64,000 bases of DNA from contig NZ_CP015098.1 of the NCBI RefSeq assembly GCF_001611795.1, forward strand, positions 4,092,001 to 4,156,000. Reading direction: 5' to 3'. Below, piece after piece: positions 42,059-50,286 of this stretch (positions are counted from its first letter, which is position 1; each line of letters begins with the position of its first letter). Position numbers and translations under genes: made by a program. The DNA comes from Streptomyces qaidamensis. Lineage in GTDB: Bacteria > Actinomycetota > Actinomycetes > Streptomycetales > Streptomycetaceae. A model generated the notes under the pieces. It was not told where the DNA came from, did not search any database, and saw only the letters and a list, made by a program, of their open reading frames with translations.

Positions 42059-43327
42059 CTACTCCGCACTCTCCGCCCGGCCCGCCGCCGCCTGAAGGTG
42101 GCCGAGGACGCCCGAGGGGCTGCCGCCGGGCGCGACGGCCTTGCCGATCTGCTGCTTGACCTGGGCGCTGACGTCGGCCCAGGAGGTCTTGCCGACCGGG
42201 TAGAGCTCGGAGGCCAGCAGCTCCTCCAGGAACGGCCTGAGGTGCCGGTCCTCGTCGGAGGCGGCCATGGTGCCGGACGCGGAGGAGGTGACCGGCAGCA
42301 AGTCGTACTCGCGGGAGAAGGCCAGCACGTTCTTCTCGCTGTAGACGAAGTCGAGGAAGTCGCCGACCTGGTCGCGGTGGCCGTTCTCGCGGAAGGCCGT
42401 CATCCAGTCGGCCACACCGAGCGTGGACTTGCTCGGGCCGCCCTTGCCCGGCATGGGCACCATGCCGTACTTCACGCCCTTGCTCTCGGCGATCTTCATC
42501 AGCGAGGGGTGGCCGTTGAGCATGCCGACCTGGCCCTTGGCGAAGGCGGCGAACGCGGCGGCCCGGTTCAGCTCGCCCGGCGCGACCGGCCCGGTCAGGT
42601 CCTTGCCGACCAGGTCGTTCTTCAGCCAGGAGAAGGTGTCGATGTTCTCCGGGGAGTCGATGCCGTAGCTGTCGACGCTGTCGGTGTAGCCGCCCCCGCC
42701 GCTGAGCATCCACTGCATGGTCTCGGCCTGTGCCTCCTCCGGACCGAGCGGCAGCGCGTACGGGTACTTCACGCCCTCGGCCTTGAGCGCCTCGGCGTCC
42801 TCGGCCAGGTCGTCCCAGGACTCGGGCGGGGTGATGCCGGCCTTGGCGAAGAGGGTCTTGTTGTAGAAGAGGACGCGCGTGGAGGCGGCGAACGGCATCC
42901 CGTACTGCACGCCCTTCACCCGGCCCGCGGAGGCCAGCTGCCCGACGAAGTCGGCCTGCACGGGTATGGAGAGCAGGTCGTCGGCCTTGTAGAGCTGGTT
43001 CTTGGCCGCGTAGTCGGCGTAGGCGCCGATCTGCGCCATGTCCGGCGGGTCACCGGCGGCGACCATCTCCCTGACCTTGCGGTCGACGTCGTTCCAGGAG
43101 TAGACGCTGACGTCGATCTTGACGTCGGGGTGGTCGGCCTCGTACTCCTCGACGAGCTTGTCCCAGTACTTCTTCGAGCTGTTGGCCGCGCTGTCGCCGT
43201 AGTCGGCGGCGACGAGCTTGAGCGTCACGTCCGCCGAGCCGCCCGTGATGCCGCAGCCGCCGAGCACCGCCGTCATGCCCAGTGCGGACACCGCCGCGAT
43301 CGTTCCTGCCATTCGCCGCCGCTGCAC
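42059..43327 (-). CDS. Sugar ABC transporter solute-binding lipoprotein, orphan
   Basis: 422 residues from the GTG at 43327 (GGGGAAGAA upstream). Signal peptide with RRR and lipobox LGGC around residue 25. The mature part is a cluster-B/family-1 extracellular solute-binding protein (LVEEYEADHPDVKIDVSVYS, AAGDPPDMAQIGAY, GMPFAASTRVLFYNKTLF). No permease or ATPase genes are adjacent. MsiK, at the right end of the window, is the shared ATPase for such importers in Streptomyces. Divergent from nagK, with two dre boxes between them, so amino-sugar-linked control is likely. Confidence 0.88.
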   Translation of the reverse strand: MQRRRMAGTIAAVSALGMTAVLGGCGITGGSADVTLKLVAADYGDSAANSSKKYWDKLVEEYEADHPDVKIDVSVYSWNDVDRKVREMVAAGDPPDMAQIGAYADYAAKNQLYKADDLLSIPVQADFVGQLASAGRVKGVQYGMPFAASTRVLFYNKTLFAKAGITPPESWDDLAEDAEALKAEGVKYPYALPLGPEEAQAETMQWMLSGGGGYTDSVDSYGIDSPENIDTFSWLKNDLVGKDLTGPVAPGELNRAAAFAAFAKGQVGMLNGHPSLMKIAESKGVKYGMVPMPGKGGPSKSTLGVADWMTAFRENGHRDQVGDFLDFVYSEKNVLAFSREYDLLPVTSSASGTMAASDEDRHLRPFLEELLASELYPVGKTSWADVSAQVKQQIGKAVAPGGSPSGVLGHLQAAAGRAESAE

Positions 43328-43384
43328 CGCTGTTCTTCCCCAACCCTGGCGTCGCCGCCTCTGAAAACTTTTCGATATTCGGAA

Positions 43385-43400
43385 TAAGGTCTACACCACG
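43385..43400. promoter_or_regulatory. dre-like DasR box 1 at nagK
   Basis: TAAGGTCTACACCACG, 11 of 16 matches to ACTGGTCTAGACCACT. It lies 46 bp before the nagK start and could also serve the divergent lipoprotein gene. Confidence 0.6.
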
Positions 43401-43402
43401 CG

Positions 43403-43418
43403 AGTGGACTAGACCTCT
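43403..43418. promoter_or_regulatory. dre-like DasR box 2 at nagK
   Basis: AGTGGACTAGACCTCT, 13 of 16 matches on the reverse strand. It lies 2 bp from box 1. DasR control of nagKA is established in S. coelicolor. Confidence 0.75.
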
Positions 43419-43445
43419 CGCGGGTCAGCGGGTCACACTGTTTCC

Positions 43446-44387
43446 GTGAGACATGTCATCGCCCTCGACGTGGGCGGCACCGGAATGAAGGCCGCGCTGG
43501 CCGGGCCCGGGGGCGAGGTGCTGCACCGGGCCCGCCGGGCCACCGGACGCGCCCAGGGGCCGGACGCCGTCGTCGCGGGCATCCTCGACTTCGCCGCCGA
43601 GCTGCGCGCCTACGGCGCCGAGCACTTCGGCACGCTCGCGTCCGCCGCCGGCGTGGCCGTCCCCGGCATCGTCGACGAGGCGGAGGGCGTCGCCGTCTAC
43701 GCGGCCAACCTCGGCTGGCGCGACGTCCCGCTGCGCGCCCTGCTGTCGGAGCGGCTCGGCGTTCCGGTCGCCCTCGGCCACGACGTGCGCACCGGCGGCC
43801 TCGCCGAGGGCCGGGTCGGAGCGGGCCGGGGAGCGGACCGGTTCCTGTTCGTGGCCCTGGGCACCGGCATCGCGGGCGCCATCGGCGTCGACGGCCGGGT
43901 CGAGGCGGGCGCGCACGGCTTCGCGGGCGAGATCGGCCACATCGTCGTACGCCCCGGCGGGTCCCCCTGCCCGTGCGGGCAGCACGGCTGCCTGGAGCGC
44001 TTCGCCTCGGCGGCGGCCGTGAGCGAGGCCTGGGCCGCGGCCTCCGGCGACCCGGCCGCGGACGCGGCGGACTGCGCGAAGGCGGTGGACTCCGAAGACC
44101 CGAAGGCCCGGGCGGTCTGGCAGCAGGCCGTGGACGCCCTGGCCGACGGACTGGTCACGGCCCTGACGTTGCTGGACCCCCGCACTTTGATCATCGGCGG
44201 CGGCTTGGCGGAGGCGGGGGAAACCCTGTTCACGCCGCTCAGGGAAGCGATCCGCGGCCGCATCACCTTCCAGAAACAGCCGACACTCGTCCCGGCGGCG
44301 CTGGGTGACAGCGCCGGTTGCCTGGGGGCGGGCCTGCTGGCCTGGGACCTTCTGGCATCGACCGACCGCATGGAGGTAACGCCCTGA
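43446..44387 (+). CDS. nagK: ROK-family N-acetylglucosamine kinase
   Basis: 313 residues, GTG start. ROK sugar kinase: ALDVGGTGMKAAL (phosphate-1), GHDVRTGGLAEGR (with the catalytic Asp), GTGIAGA, and the zinc-binding CPCGQHGCLE. Phosphorylates GlcNAc to GlcNAc-6-phosphate in the cytoplasm. Its stop codon overlaps the nagA start (TGATG), so the two are coupled. dre boxes upstream indicate repression by DasR that is relieved by GlcN-6-phosphate. Confidence 0.88.
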   Translation: MRHVIALDVGGTGMKAALAGPGGEVLHRARRATGRAQGPDAVVAGILDFAAELRAYGAEHFGTLASAAGVAVPGIVDEAEGVAVYAANLGWRDVPLRALLSERLGVPVALGHDVRTGGLAEGRVGAGRGADRFLFVALGTGIAGAIGVDGRVEAGAHGFAGEIGHIVVRPGGSPCPCGQHGCLERFASAAAVSEAWAAASGDPAADAADCAKAVDSEDPKARAVWQQAVDALADGLVTALTLLDPRTLIIGGGLAEAGETLFTPLREAIRGRITFQKQPTLVPAALGDSAGCLGAGLLAWDLLASTDRMEVTP

Positions 44388-45598
44388 TGGCATCGCCGCA
44401 AGGGGCGCGGGGAACTGCGCGACCAGCCACGACGCACCCGCACCCCGCTACATCGGGGACCCCCACCGTGCTCACCGGCGCGACAGTGGTCCTCCCGACC
44501 GGAACCGTCGAAAACGGCCAGGTAGCCGTCGACGGCACCCGCATCACCCGGGTCACCCCGGAGAACGCCCAGGTCATCGACGTAACAGACCACTACGTGA
44601 TCCCCGGCTTCGTCGACATCCACAACCACGGCGGCGGCGGAGCCTCCTTCACCTCCGGCTCGGTCGACGACATCCTCAAGGGCATCCACACCCACCGCCT
44701 GCACGGCACGACCACCCTGGTCGCCTCCACCGTCACCGGCGACATGGACTTCCTCACCCGGCGCGCCGGCCTGCTGAGCGAACTCGCCGAGCAGGGCGAG
44801 ATCGCCGGCGTCCACTTCGAGGGCCCGTTCATCTCCCCCTGCCGCAAGGGCGCCCACTCCGAGGCCCTCCTGCGCGACCCCCACCCCACGGACGTCCGCA
44901 AGCTGATCGACGCGGCCCGGGGCCAGGCCAGGATGCTGACGCTGGCCACCGAACTCCCCGGCGGCCTGGACTCCGTACGCCTCCTCGCCGACCACGGCGT
45001 GATCGCGGCGATCGGCCACACGGACGCCACGTACGAACAGACGGTCGAGGCCATCGACGCGGGCGCCACCGTCGCCACCCACCTCTTCAACGCGATGCCC
45101 CCGCTCGGCCACCGCTCCCCCGGCCCGATCGCGGCCCTCCTGGAGGACGACCGGGTCACGGTCGAGCTGGTCAACGACGGCACGCACCTCCACCCCGCCG
45201 CGCTGCAGCTGGCGTTCCACCACGCGGGAGCGGACCGCGTGGCGTTCATCACGGACGCGATGGACGCGGCCGGTTTCGGCGACGGACGCTACTGGCTGGG
45301 CCCGCTGGAGGTGGAGGTCGCGGACGGCGTGGCCCGGCTCGTGGAGGACGGCACGATCGCCGGCTCGACCCTCACGCTGGACCGCGCCTTCCAGCGGGCG
45401 GTCACGGTCGACGGCCTGTCCGTCGAGGACGCGGTGACGGCCCTGTCCGCCACCCCCGCCCGGCTGCTCGGCATGGCCGACACGATCGGCTCACTGGAGC
45501 CCGGGAAGTACGCCGACCTGCTGATCCTGGACTCCGCGTACGAGGTGAAGGGCGTGATGCGCCGGGGTGAATGGGTGGTGGGTCCCCAACTGGGCTGA
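44387..45598 (+). CDS. nagA: N-acetylglucosamine-6-phosphate deacetylase
   Basis: 403 residues from the ATG at 44387, which overlaps the nagK stop codon and has GGAGG 10 nt upstream. An in-frame GTG at 44468 would give 376 residues. Amidohydrolase: metal-binding DIHNHGGGG, VHFEGPFIS (Glu ligand), IGHTDATYEQ, and TDAMDAAGFGDGRYWLGP with the catalytic Asp. Yields GlcN-6-phosphate, the DasR effector. Residues 6-21 are encoded by a repeat that is intergenic elsewhere in this window, so the N-terminal extension is probably recent and non-functional, or the GTG is the real start. Confidence 0.92.
   Translation: MASPQGARGTARPATTHPHPATSGTPTVLTGATVVLPTGTVENGQVAVDGTRITRVTPENAQVIDVTDHYVIPGFVDIHNHGGGGASFTSGSVDDILKGIHTHRLHGTTTLVASTVTGDMDFLTRRAGLLSELAEQGEIAGVHFEGPFISPCRKGAHSEALLRDPHPTDVRKLIDAARGQARMLTLATELPGGLDSVRLLADHGVIAAIGHTDATYEQTVEAIDAGATVATHLFNAMPPLGHRSPGPIAALLEDDRVTVELVNDGTHLHPAALQLAFHHAGADRVAFITDAMDAAGFGDGRYWLGPLEVEVADGVARLVEDGTIAGSTLTLDRAFQRAVTVDGLSVEDAVTALSATPARLLGMADTIGSLEPGKYADLLILDSAYEVKGVMRRGEWVVGPQLG
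44401..44448. repeat. Intergenic repeat copy 3, inside the 5' end of nagA
   Basis: AGGGGCGCGGGGAACTGCGC, then GACCAGCCACGACGCACCCG and CACCCCGC. It is nearly the same as the copy at 41707 but lies between the nagA ribosome site/ATG and the conserved coding part. It is in frame. Confidence 0.8.
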
Positions 45599-45613
45599 TC
45601 CATCCCCCAGTCG

Positions 45614-45658
45614 AGAGACGGTGGCCGACCCCAGGAGTGGGCCGACCGCCGTCTCTTT
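45614..45658 (+). terminator. Terminator after nagA
   Basis: AGAGACGG/CCGTCTCT arms around a GC-rich loop that can pair further (GGCC), followed by TTT. It lies 16 bp after the nagA stop codon. Confidence 0.6.
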
Positions 45659-45718
45659 GGCATGATCGGACTACCTGCACGTTCACGTCGGCAAGCACAT
45701 CGGGGGAGGTCGACCCAG

Positions 45719-46648
45719 GTGATCCTCACGGTCACGCTGAACACCGCTCTCGACATCACCTACCGCATACGGTCCCTCAGGCCGCACGCCTCGCACCGCG
45801 TCTCCGAGGTGACGGAACGCCCGGGCGGCAAGGGCGTCAACGTGGCCCGGGTGCTCGCTGCCCTCGGGCACGAGGTGACGGTGACGGGCTTCACGGGCGG
45901 GGCGACGGGCCGGGTCGTGCAGGAGAAGCTCGCGGCGGTACCGGGCGTGCTGGACGCGCTGGTCCCCCTCTCGGGCGCGACCCGCCGCACGGTCGCCGTG
46001 GTCGACGAGCGCACCGGCGACACGACCCAGCTCAACGAACCCGGCCCCACGGTCACGCCCACCGAATGGTCGGCCTTCCAGGAGGCCTACGCGGACCTGC
46101 TGCACACCGCGTCGGCGGTGGCCCTGTGCGGCAGCCTGCCGCCGGGTGTCCCGGTGGGCGCGTACGCGGGCCTGATCCGCACGGCCCGCTCCTTCGGTCT
46201 CCCGGTCCTCCTGGACACCAGCGGCGAACCCCTGCGCCGGGGCGTCGCGGCCCGCCCCGACATCATCAAGCCGAACGCCGACGAACTGGCGGAACTGACC
46301 GGCTCCCACGAACCGCTGCGCGCCACTCAGGACGCCCGCCGCCGGGGCGCGGGCGCGGTGGTCGCGTCCCTCGGCCCGGGGGGCCTCCTCGCCGCCACCC
46401 GAGAGGGCCGCTGGCGAGCGACCCCACCGACCTCCATACGAGGCAACCCGACCGGCGCGGGCGACGCGGCGGTAGCGGGCCTCCTGTCGGGCTTGGTGGA
46501 ACACCTCCCGTGGCCGGACCGATTGGCCCGGGCCATCGCTCTGTCGGCGGCGACGGTGCAGGCGCCGGTGGCGGGGGAGTTCGACCGGGGGACGTACGAG
46601 GAGTTGCTGGCGAGGGTGACGGTGACTGCCGAGGCCAGCGCTGCCTGA
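45719..46648 (+). CDS. PfkB-type sugar-phosphate kinase (1-phosphofructokinase/tagatose-6-phosphate kinase family)
   Basis: 309 residues from the GTG at 45719 behind GGGGGAGG. Ribokinase fold with TVTLNTALDITYRI at the N-terminus, PGGKGVNVARVLAALGHEV (substrate loop), GSLPPGV, and GNPTGAGDAAVAG with the catalytic Asp. This resembles FruK/LacC types. It lies behind a terminator after nagA, and no PTS fructose genes are adjacent, so the substrate is open; a link with amino-sugar breakdown is only positional. Confidence 0.85.
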   Translation: MILTVTLNTALDITYRIRSLRPHASHRVSEVTERPGGKGVNVARVLAALGHEVTVTGFTGGATGRVVQEKLAAVPGVLDALVPLSGATRRTVAVVDERTGDTTQLNEPGPTVTPTEWSAFQEAYADLLHTASAVALCGSLPPGVPVGAYAGLIRTARSFGLPVLLDTSGEPLRRGVAARPDIIKPNADELAELTGSHEPLRATQDARRRGAGAVVASLGPGGLLAATREGRWRATPPTSIRGNPTGAGDAAVAGLLSGLVEHLPWPDRLARAIALSAATVQAPVAGEFDRGTYEELLARVTVTAEASAA

Positions 46649-46763
46649 GGTCGGTCCAGCATCTGACGAAACACTCGCCCTGACCGGAACCCGATTGCCT
46701 TTCAGTCACATGATCGACATGATCATGAGCGACCAGATTTGACCATGTAGGGGGAACAACCTC

Positions 46764-47087
46764 ATGCGCATGCGCCTGTTCGCGCTGCTCGGCGCCACTC
46801 TGATCGCCACTCTGCCGCTCACCACCCAGACCGCCTCCGCCGCGACCAGGTGCGCAAGCGGCAAGATCTGCACTTGGCAGAAGGCCGACTTCGGAGGAAC
46901 GAAGCACACCTACGGCAAGGACAACGGGTGCTACCCGCGCAGCGGCCGCTCGGTGTCCAACCAGAGTGGCAAGCTCATCACCGTCTACAAGGACGCGTCG
47001 TGCTACGGCAGCCACTTCGACATCAAGCCGGGCCACTACTCGGACAAGACCCCGTGGCCGGTGAAGAGCATGGCCGTCTGGGGATGA
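46764..47087 (+). CDS. Secreted Cys-rich protein, peptidase inhibitor I36-like
   Basis: 107 residues; ATG at 46764 with GGGGGA upstream, and an ATG two codons later is possible. Signal peptide of about 28 residues ending TASAA. The mature part has four Cys in a beta-rich pattern (RCASGKICTWQKADFGGTKH, NGCYPRSGRSVSNQ, DASCYGSHFDIKPGHYS). This resembles the I36/crystallin-like family of Streptomyces metalloprotease inhibitors. Inhibitory activity is not proven by sequence. Confidence 0.65.
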   Translation: MRMRLFALLGATLIATLPLTTQTASAATRCASGKICTWQKADFGGTKHTYGKDNGCYPRSGRSVSNQSGKLITVYKDASCYGSHFDIKPGHYSDKTPWPVKSMAVWG

Positions 47088-47143
47088 CGCCCGGCATGCT
47101 CCGCCCCGGTCAGTAGATCGCCACAAGGGGGATTTCGCACAGC

Positions 47144-47170
47144 GGGGGCCGTCCGCCACGGGTGGCCCCC
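47144..47170. terminator. Bidirectional hairpin
   Basis: GGGGGCC/GGCCCCC, a 7-bp stem with a 13-nt loop, between the convergent I36-like and carbohydrate-binding genes. Confidence 0.6.
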
Positions 47171-47201
47171 AACCGCTCCGGCAGTGGGACCGTTGCCGGC
47201 T

Positions 47202-48149
47202 CTACTGGCCCTTCTCCGGGGCGATCCAGAGCTGGTCGAGAAGCGCATCGCACTGGTTGCCCTCGTTGCAGGCAATCTCGATCGTGTTGGTGCCCTTGGT
47301 CAGGTTGACGTTGGACCACGTCTCCTGCCAGCCCTTTTCCCAGTCGCCCTTGGGCAGTTTGCCGAAGTTCTCCATGTTGACGGGCCGGTCTTGAGCATCG
47401 CCGTTGACCACCAGCGTGGCGTTGGCGTCCACGCCGGGGATGGCGTAGCGCACATACAACCGGTAGATGTCGGCCTTCTTGATGCCATCGACCGTCCAGG
47501 TCACCTTGGCACCGACCTGGTTGAGGCCCGTCACGTAGACCCCGCCGCCGGCCTTCGCGCCCTTGATGTCGGACGCCGTCGTCATGCCGGGGCTGAGCCG
47601 CAGGGCCTTCGCGTCGGTCTTCGGGAGATCCTGCTTGGCCGCTCCGGCCTTGCTGGTCGAAGGGCTCGGCTTCGACTCCTCGGACTGGGTCGGGGTCGTG
47701 CCCGTCTTGTCGGACGCGTCGTCCTTGTCCTTGTCGCCGCCCAGCATGGCCACGCCGATGCCGATGACGGCCGCGGCGACCACCGCGATCGCGCCGATCA
47801 GCAGACCCTTGGTGTTGGGGCCGCGGCCACCCCGGCCGCCGCCGCCCGCCGGGGTCGCGTGGTGCGCGGTCTGCGCACCGCCCGGCAGCGTCTCCGGCGC
47901 CGCGTAGTGCGCGTTCTGCTGGCTGTAGGAGCCCTGCTGCTGCGGGACCTGGCCGTACGGCGCGGTCTGCGCGTTCTGCGGCTGCTGGCCGTACTGGCGC
48001 GTGCCGACCGCGCGCACCCGGTTGACCGAGTTCGGGTAGCCGTAGCCCCCGGACGGCGGCTGGGCCCCGTTGGCCTGCCCGTCGGCGTAGAGATAGCCGA
48101 ACGGGTCGTCGTCCTCGGGCGTGCTCGCGCCGTTGTTGCCGGGCGTCAT
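47202..48149 (-). CDS. Membrane-anchored protein with extracellular carbohydrate-binding-like domain
   Basis: 315 residues. Residues 1-108 are Gly/Gln/Tyr/Pro-rich and cytoplasmic. One membrane span follows at about 113-136 (GLLIGAIAVVAAAVIGIGVA). A Lys/Asp/Ser/Thr linker runs to about 185. The C-terminal domain (GGVYVTGLNQVGAKVTWTVD, DIYRLYVRYAIPGVDANATL, LTKGTNTIEIACNEG) has the beta-sandwich look of CBM6/CBM35-type modules. It probably binds a wall or external polysaccharide; no catalytic domain is present. Confidence 0.7.
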   Translation of the reverse strand: MTPGNNGASTPEDDDPFGYLYADGQANGAQPPSGGYGYPNSVNRVRAVGTRQYGQQPQNAQTAPYGQVPQQQGSYSQQNAHYAAPETLPGGAQTAHHATPAGGGGRGGRGPNTKGLLIGAIAVVAAAVIGIGVAMLGGDKDKDDASDKTGTTPTQSEESKPSPSTSKAGAAKQDLPKTDAKALRLSPGMTTASDIKGAKAGGGVYVTGLNQVGAKVTWTVDGIKKADIYRLYVRYAIPGVDANATLVVNGDAQDRPVNMENFGKLPKGDWEKGWQETWSNVNLTKGTNTIEIACNEGNQCDALLDQLWIAPEKGQ

Positions 48150-48266
48150 CCCTTGGTCTCCTCAGTCAGGTGCGGTGCATGCGGTACACGGGTGAGTAAG
48201 CGAGCCTACCCGCTCCCAGAGACCCAAACGGGTGACTCAGACCGCATCAACTCGCTGACCAGGGCT

Positions 48267-49925
48267 TCACCCGGCGCGTCTGTGTTGTTTGGGACGAGAT
48301 CGTTTCTCGACGTACATCCGCTCGTCAGCGGATTTCAACACTTCGTCCGCCGTCATTCCACAGTGTGCCCATCCGATGCCGAAGCTGGCGCCCACCCGGA
48401 CGGCCCGCCCCTCGGCACGGATGGGCTGGATGATCTCGTTGCGGAGCCGGACCGCGAGGTCCTGCGCGTCGGCGCGGCCGAGCCCGTCGGCCAGGATGAC
48501 GAATTCGTCACCCCCGAGCCGCGCGACCGTGTCCCCGTCACGGACGCCGTTGCTCAGCCGCCGGGCGACCTCGATGAGAACCGCGTCACCCGCGTTGTGC
48601 CCGAACCGGTCGTTGATCGACTTGAAGCCGTCGAGGTCGCAGAAGAGCACCGCGAGCCCCTTGGTGCCGTCGTCGTGGTCCCCGTCCGGGGCGACGGTGT
48701 GCACGTGGTGGTCGTAGGCGTCGTACGGCTCGGCGCCCTGCCGGAAGTCGAAGCCGGGCCCGACCACGTCGAAGGCCGGATGGCCGTAGGCCGCGTCGAC
48801 GGACTCCGCGGCGGTGAGCGGTGATGACGCGCGTTGACAGAGCCGGGCGGACAGCCGGGAGCGCAGCTCCGCGGAGTTCGGCAGGCCGGTGAGCGAGTCG
48901 TGCGAGGCGCGGTGGGCGAGCTGGAGCTCGCGGCGCTTGCGCTCCTCGATGTCCTCGACGTGGGTGAGGAGGAAGCGGGGCCCGTCGGCGGCGTCCGCGA
49001 CCACGCTGTTGCGCAGGCTGACCCAGACGTACGTGCCGTCGCGGCGGCCGAGGCGGAGCTCAGCGCGCCCGCCCTCCGCCGAGGTGCGCAGCAGGGTGCC
49101 TATGTCCTCGGGGTGGACCAGGTCGGAGAACGAGTAGCGGCGCATCGCGGAGGCGGGGCGGCCCAGCAGCCGGCACAGCGCGTCGTTGGTGCGCAGGATC
49201 CGGCCGTGCTGGTCGCCGCCCATCTCGGCGATGGCCATGCCGGACGGTGCGTACTCGAAGGCCTGCCTGAAGCTTTCCTCGCTCGCCCGCAGGGCCTGCT
49301 GCTCGCGCTCCAGCCGGACCAGGGCGCGCTGCATGTTGGCGCGCAGCCGGGCGTTGCTGATGGCGATGGCGGCCTGGAAGGCGTACATCTGGAGCGCCTC
49401 GCGGCCCCAGGCCCCGGGCCGGCGGCCGTTGCGCGGCCGGTCCACGGACAGCACGCCGACCAGCTCGCCGCACGCCCCGCTGCCCTGCGGGCCCGGCGCG
49501 TACATGGGGGCGAAGAGCCGGTCGGCCGGGTGCCACTCGTCCTCGAAGCGGGGGGCGGGGCCGTCGGTGTACCACTGCGGGACGTCGTCGTCGTCGAGGA
49601 CCCAGCCCTCGGTGTGCGGTATGAACACCAGGTCGCCCCAGTGCTCACCCATGCCGAGGCGGCGTTCCCAGGAGTCGCGCGAGCCGACCCGGCCGGTGAT
49701 GAGGGCCTCGGCGGCGGGGTTCCCGGCGAAGGCGGCGACGACGAGGTCGCCGTCCGGCCGTACGAGGTTCACGCACGCCAGCTCGTACCCGAGGGCCGCC
49801 ACGACGCCCTCCGCGACGGTCTGCAGGGTGTCCGCCAGGCTGCGGGCCGTGTTCATGTCGGCCATGACCTGGTGCAGTTGTCGCAGGGACGCAAGACGGA
49901 CGTAGGGTTCCGACTCGGTCTCCAT
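48267..49925 (-). CDS. cdgB: GAF-PAS-GGDEF diguanylate cyclase, CdgB type
   Basis: 552 residues from the ATG at 49925 (GGGGGGAGGG upstream). GAF about 25-195, PAS about 213-330 (FEYAPSGMAIAEMG), GGDEF 338-545. The active site GGDEF is intact at 471-475 and the inhibitory I-site RDGD lies at 462-465, so it should make c-di-GMP with product inhibition. The GGDEF domain carries an insertion of about 55 residues (near 365-420). Architecture and neighbourhood match CdgB of S. coelicolor, which affects development through c-di-GMP and BldD. Crp-like and BldD-like boxes lie upstream. Confidence 0.9.
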   Translation of the reverse strand: METESEPYVRLASLRQLHQVMADMNTARSLADTLQTVAEGVVAALGYELACVNLVRPDGDLVVAAFAGNPAAEALITGRVGSRDSWERRLGMGEHWGDLVFIPHTEGWVLDDDDVPQWYTDGPAPRFEDEWHPADRLFAPMYAPGPQGSGACGELVGVLSVDRPRNGRRPGAWGREALQMYAFQAAIAISNARLRANMQRALVRLEREQQALRASEESFRQAFEYAPSGMAIAEMGGDQHGRILRTNDALCRLLGRPASAMRRYSFSDLVHPEDIGTLLRTSAEGGRAELRLGRRDGTYVWVSLRNSVVADAADGPRFLLTHVEDIEERKRRELQLAHRASHDSLTGLPNSAELRSRLSARLCQRASSPLTAAESVDAAYGHPAFDVVGPGFDFRQGAEPYDAYDHHVHTVAPDGDHDDGTKGLAVLFCDLDGFKSINDRFGHNAGDAVLIEVARRLSNGVRDGDTVARLGGDEFVILADGLGRADAQDLAVRLRNEIIQPIRAEGRAVRVGASFGIGWAHCGMTADEVLKSADERMYVEKRSRPKQHRRAG

Positions 49926-50025
49926 GCTCGCCCTCCCCCCGAGTACTCGCAGCGATTCAAGGGTCTCGTCGGCGTATCGTCCTGGCAGCTTCCCAGCCAC
50001 TGAATCACAGCGCGCTGCTCACTCG

Positions 50026-50038
50026 GTACACAGGGTCA
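50026..50038. promoter_or_regulatory. Possible BldD box upstream of cdgB
   Basis: GTACACAGGGTCA matches 8 of 9 fixed positions of TnACnCWGnGTnA. It lies about 100 bp before the cdgB start. cdgB is a known BldD target in S. coelicolor. Confidence 0.45.
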
Positions 50039-50053
50039 ACAATTCCTGCCCCT

Positions 50054-50069
50054 TGTGACTCAAGTCACA
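50054..50069. promoter_or_regulatory. Perfect Crp-type site
   Basis: TGTGACTCAAGTCACA fits TGTGA-N6-TCACA exactly and also GTG-N6-GNCAC, the Streptomyces Crp motif. It lies about 130 bp before cdgB and 220 bp before the divergent flavin reductase gene. The rest of this 361-bp gap (49926-50286) shows nothing else clear. Confidence 0.65.
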
Positions 50070-50273
50070 GGCAAACCTGAACAATTGAGTGGAGTTTCTG
50101 CGTTCTTCACGGGCGGCTACCGAACGCAAACTTTGTCAGGTTGCGCACATGTTTTTCCTTCCTGCTCTTTCACCCTGCTCATCCGCCCTGCTCATCCGCG
50201 GGCCGCAGGTCCGTCGGGAGTCCTAGGACCGTGATCGGGCGGGAGTCCGATGCGGGGCGTGCGGGGCGGAGAT

Positions 50274-50279
50274 TAGCGT
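50274..50279 (+). promoter_or_regulatory. -10 box TAGCGT, leaderless start of flavin reductase
   Basis: TAGCGT ends 7 nt before the GTG at 50287. No ribosome site is present. Confidence 0.55.
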
Positions 50280-50286
50280 TTCCGGC

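Noticed and set aside
50054..50069. The TGTGACTCAAGTCACA palindrome as a BldD box
   Set aside because: The AC-to-GT spacing is 4 rather than 5, so it fails the BldD pattern, whereas it fits the Crp pattern exactly.
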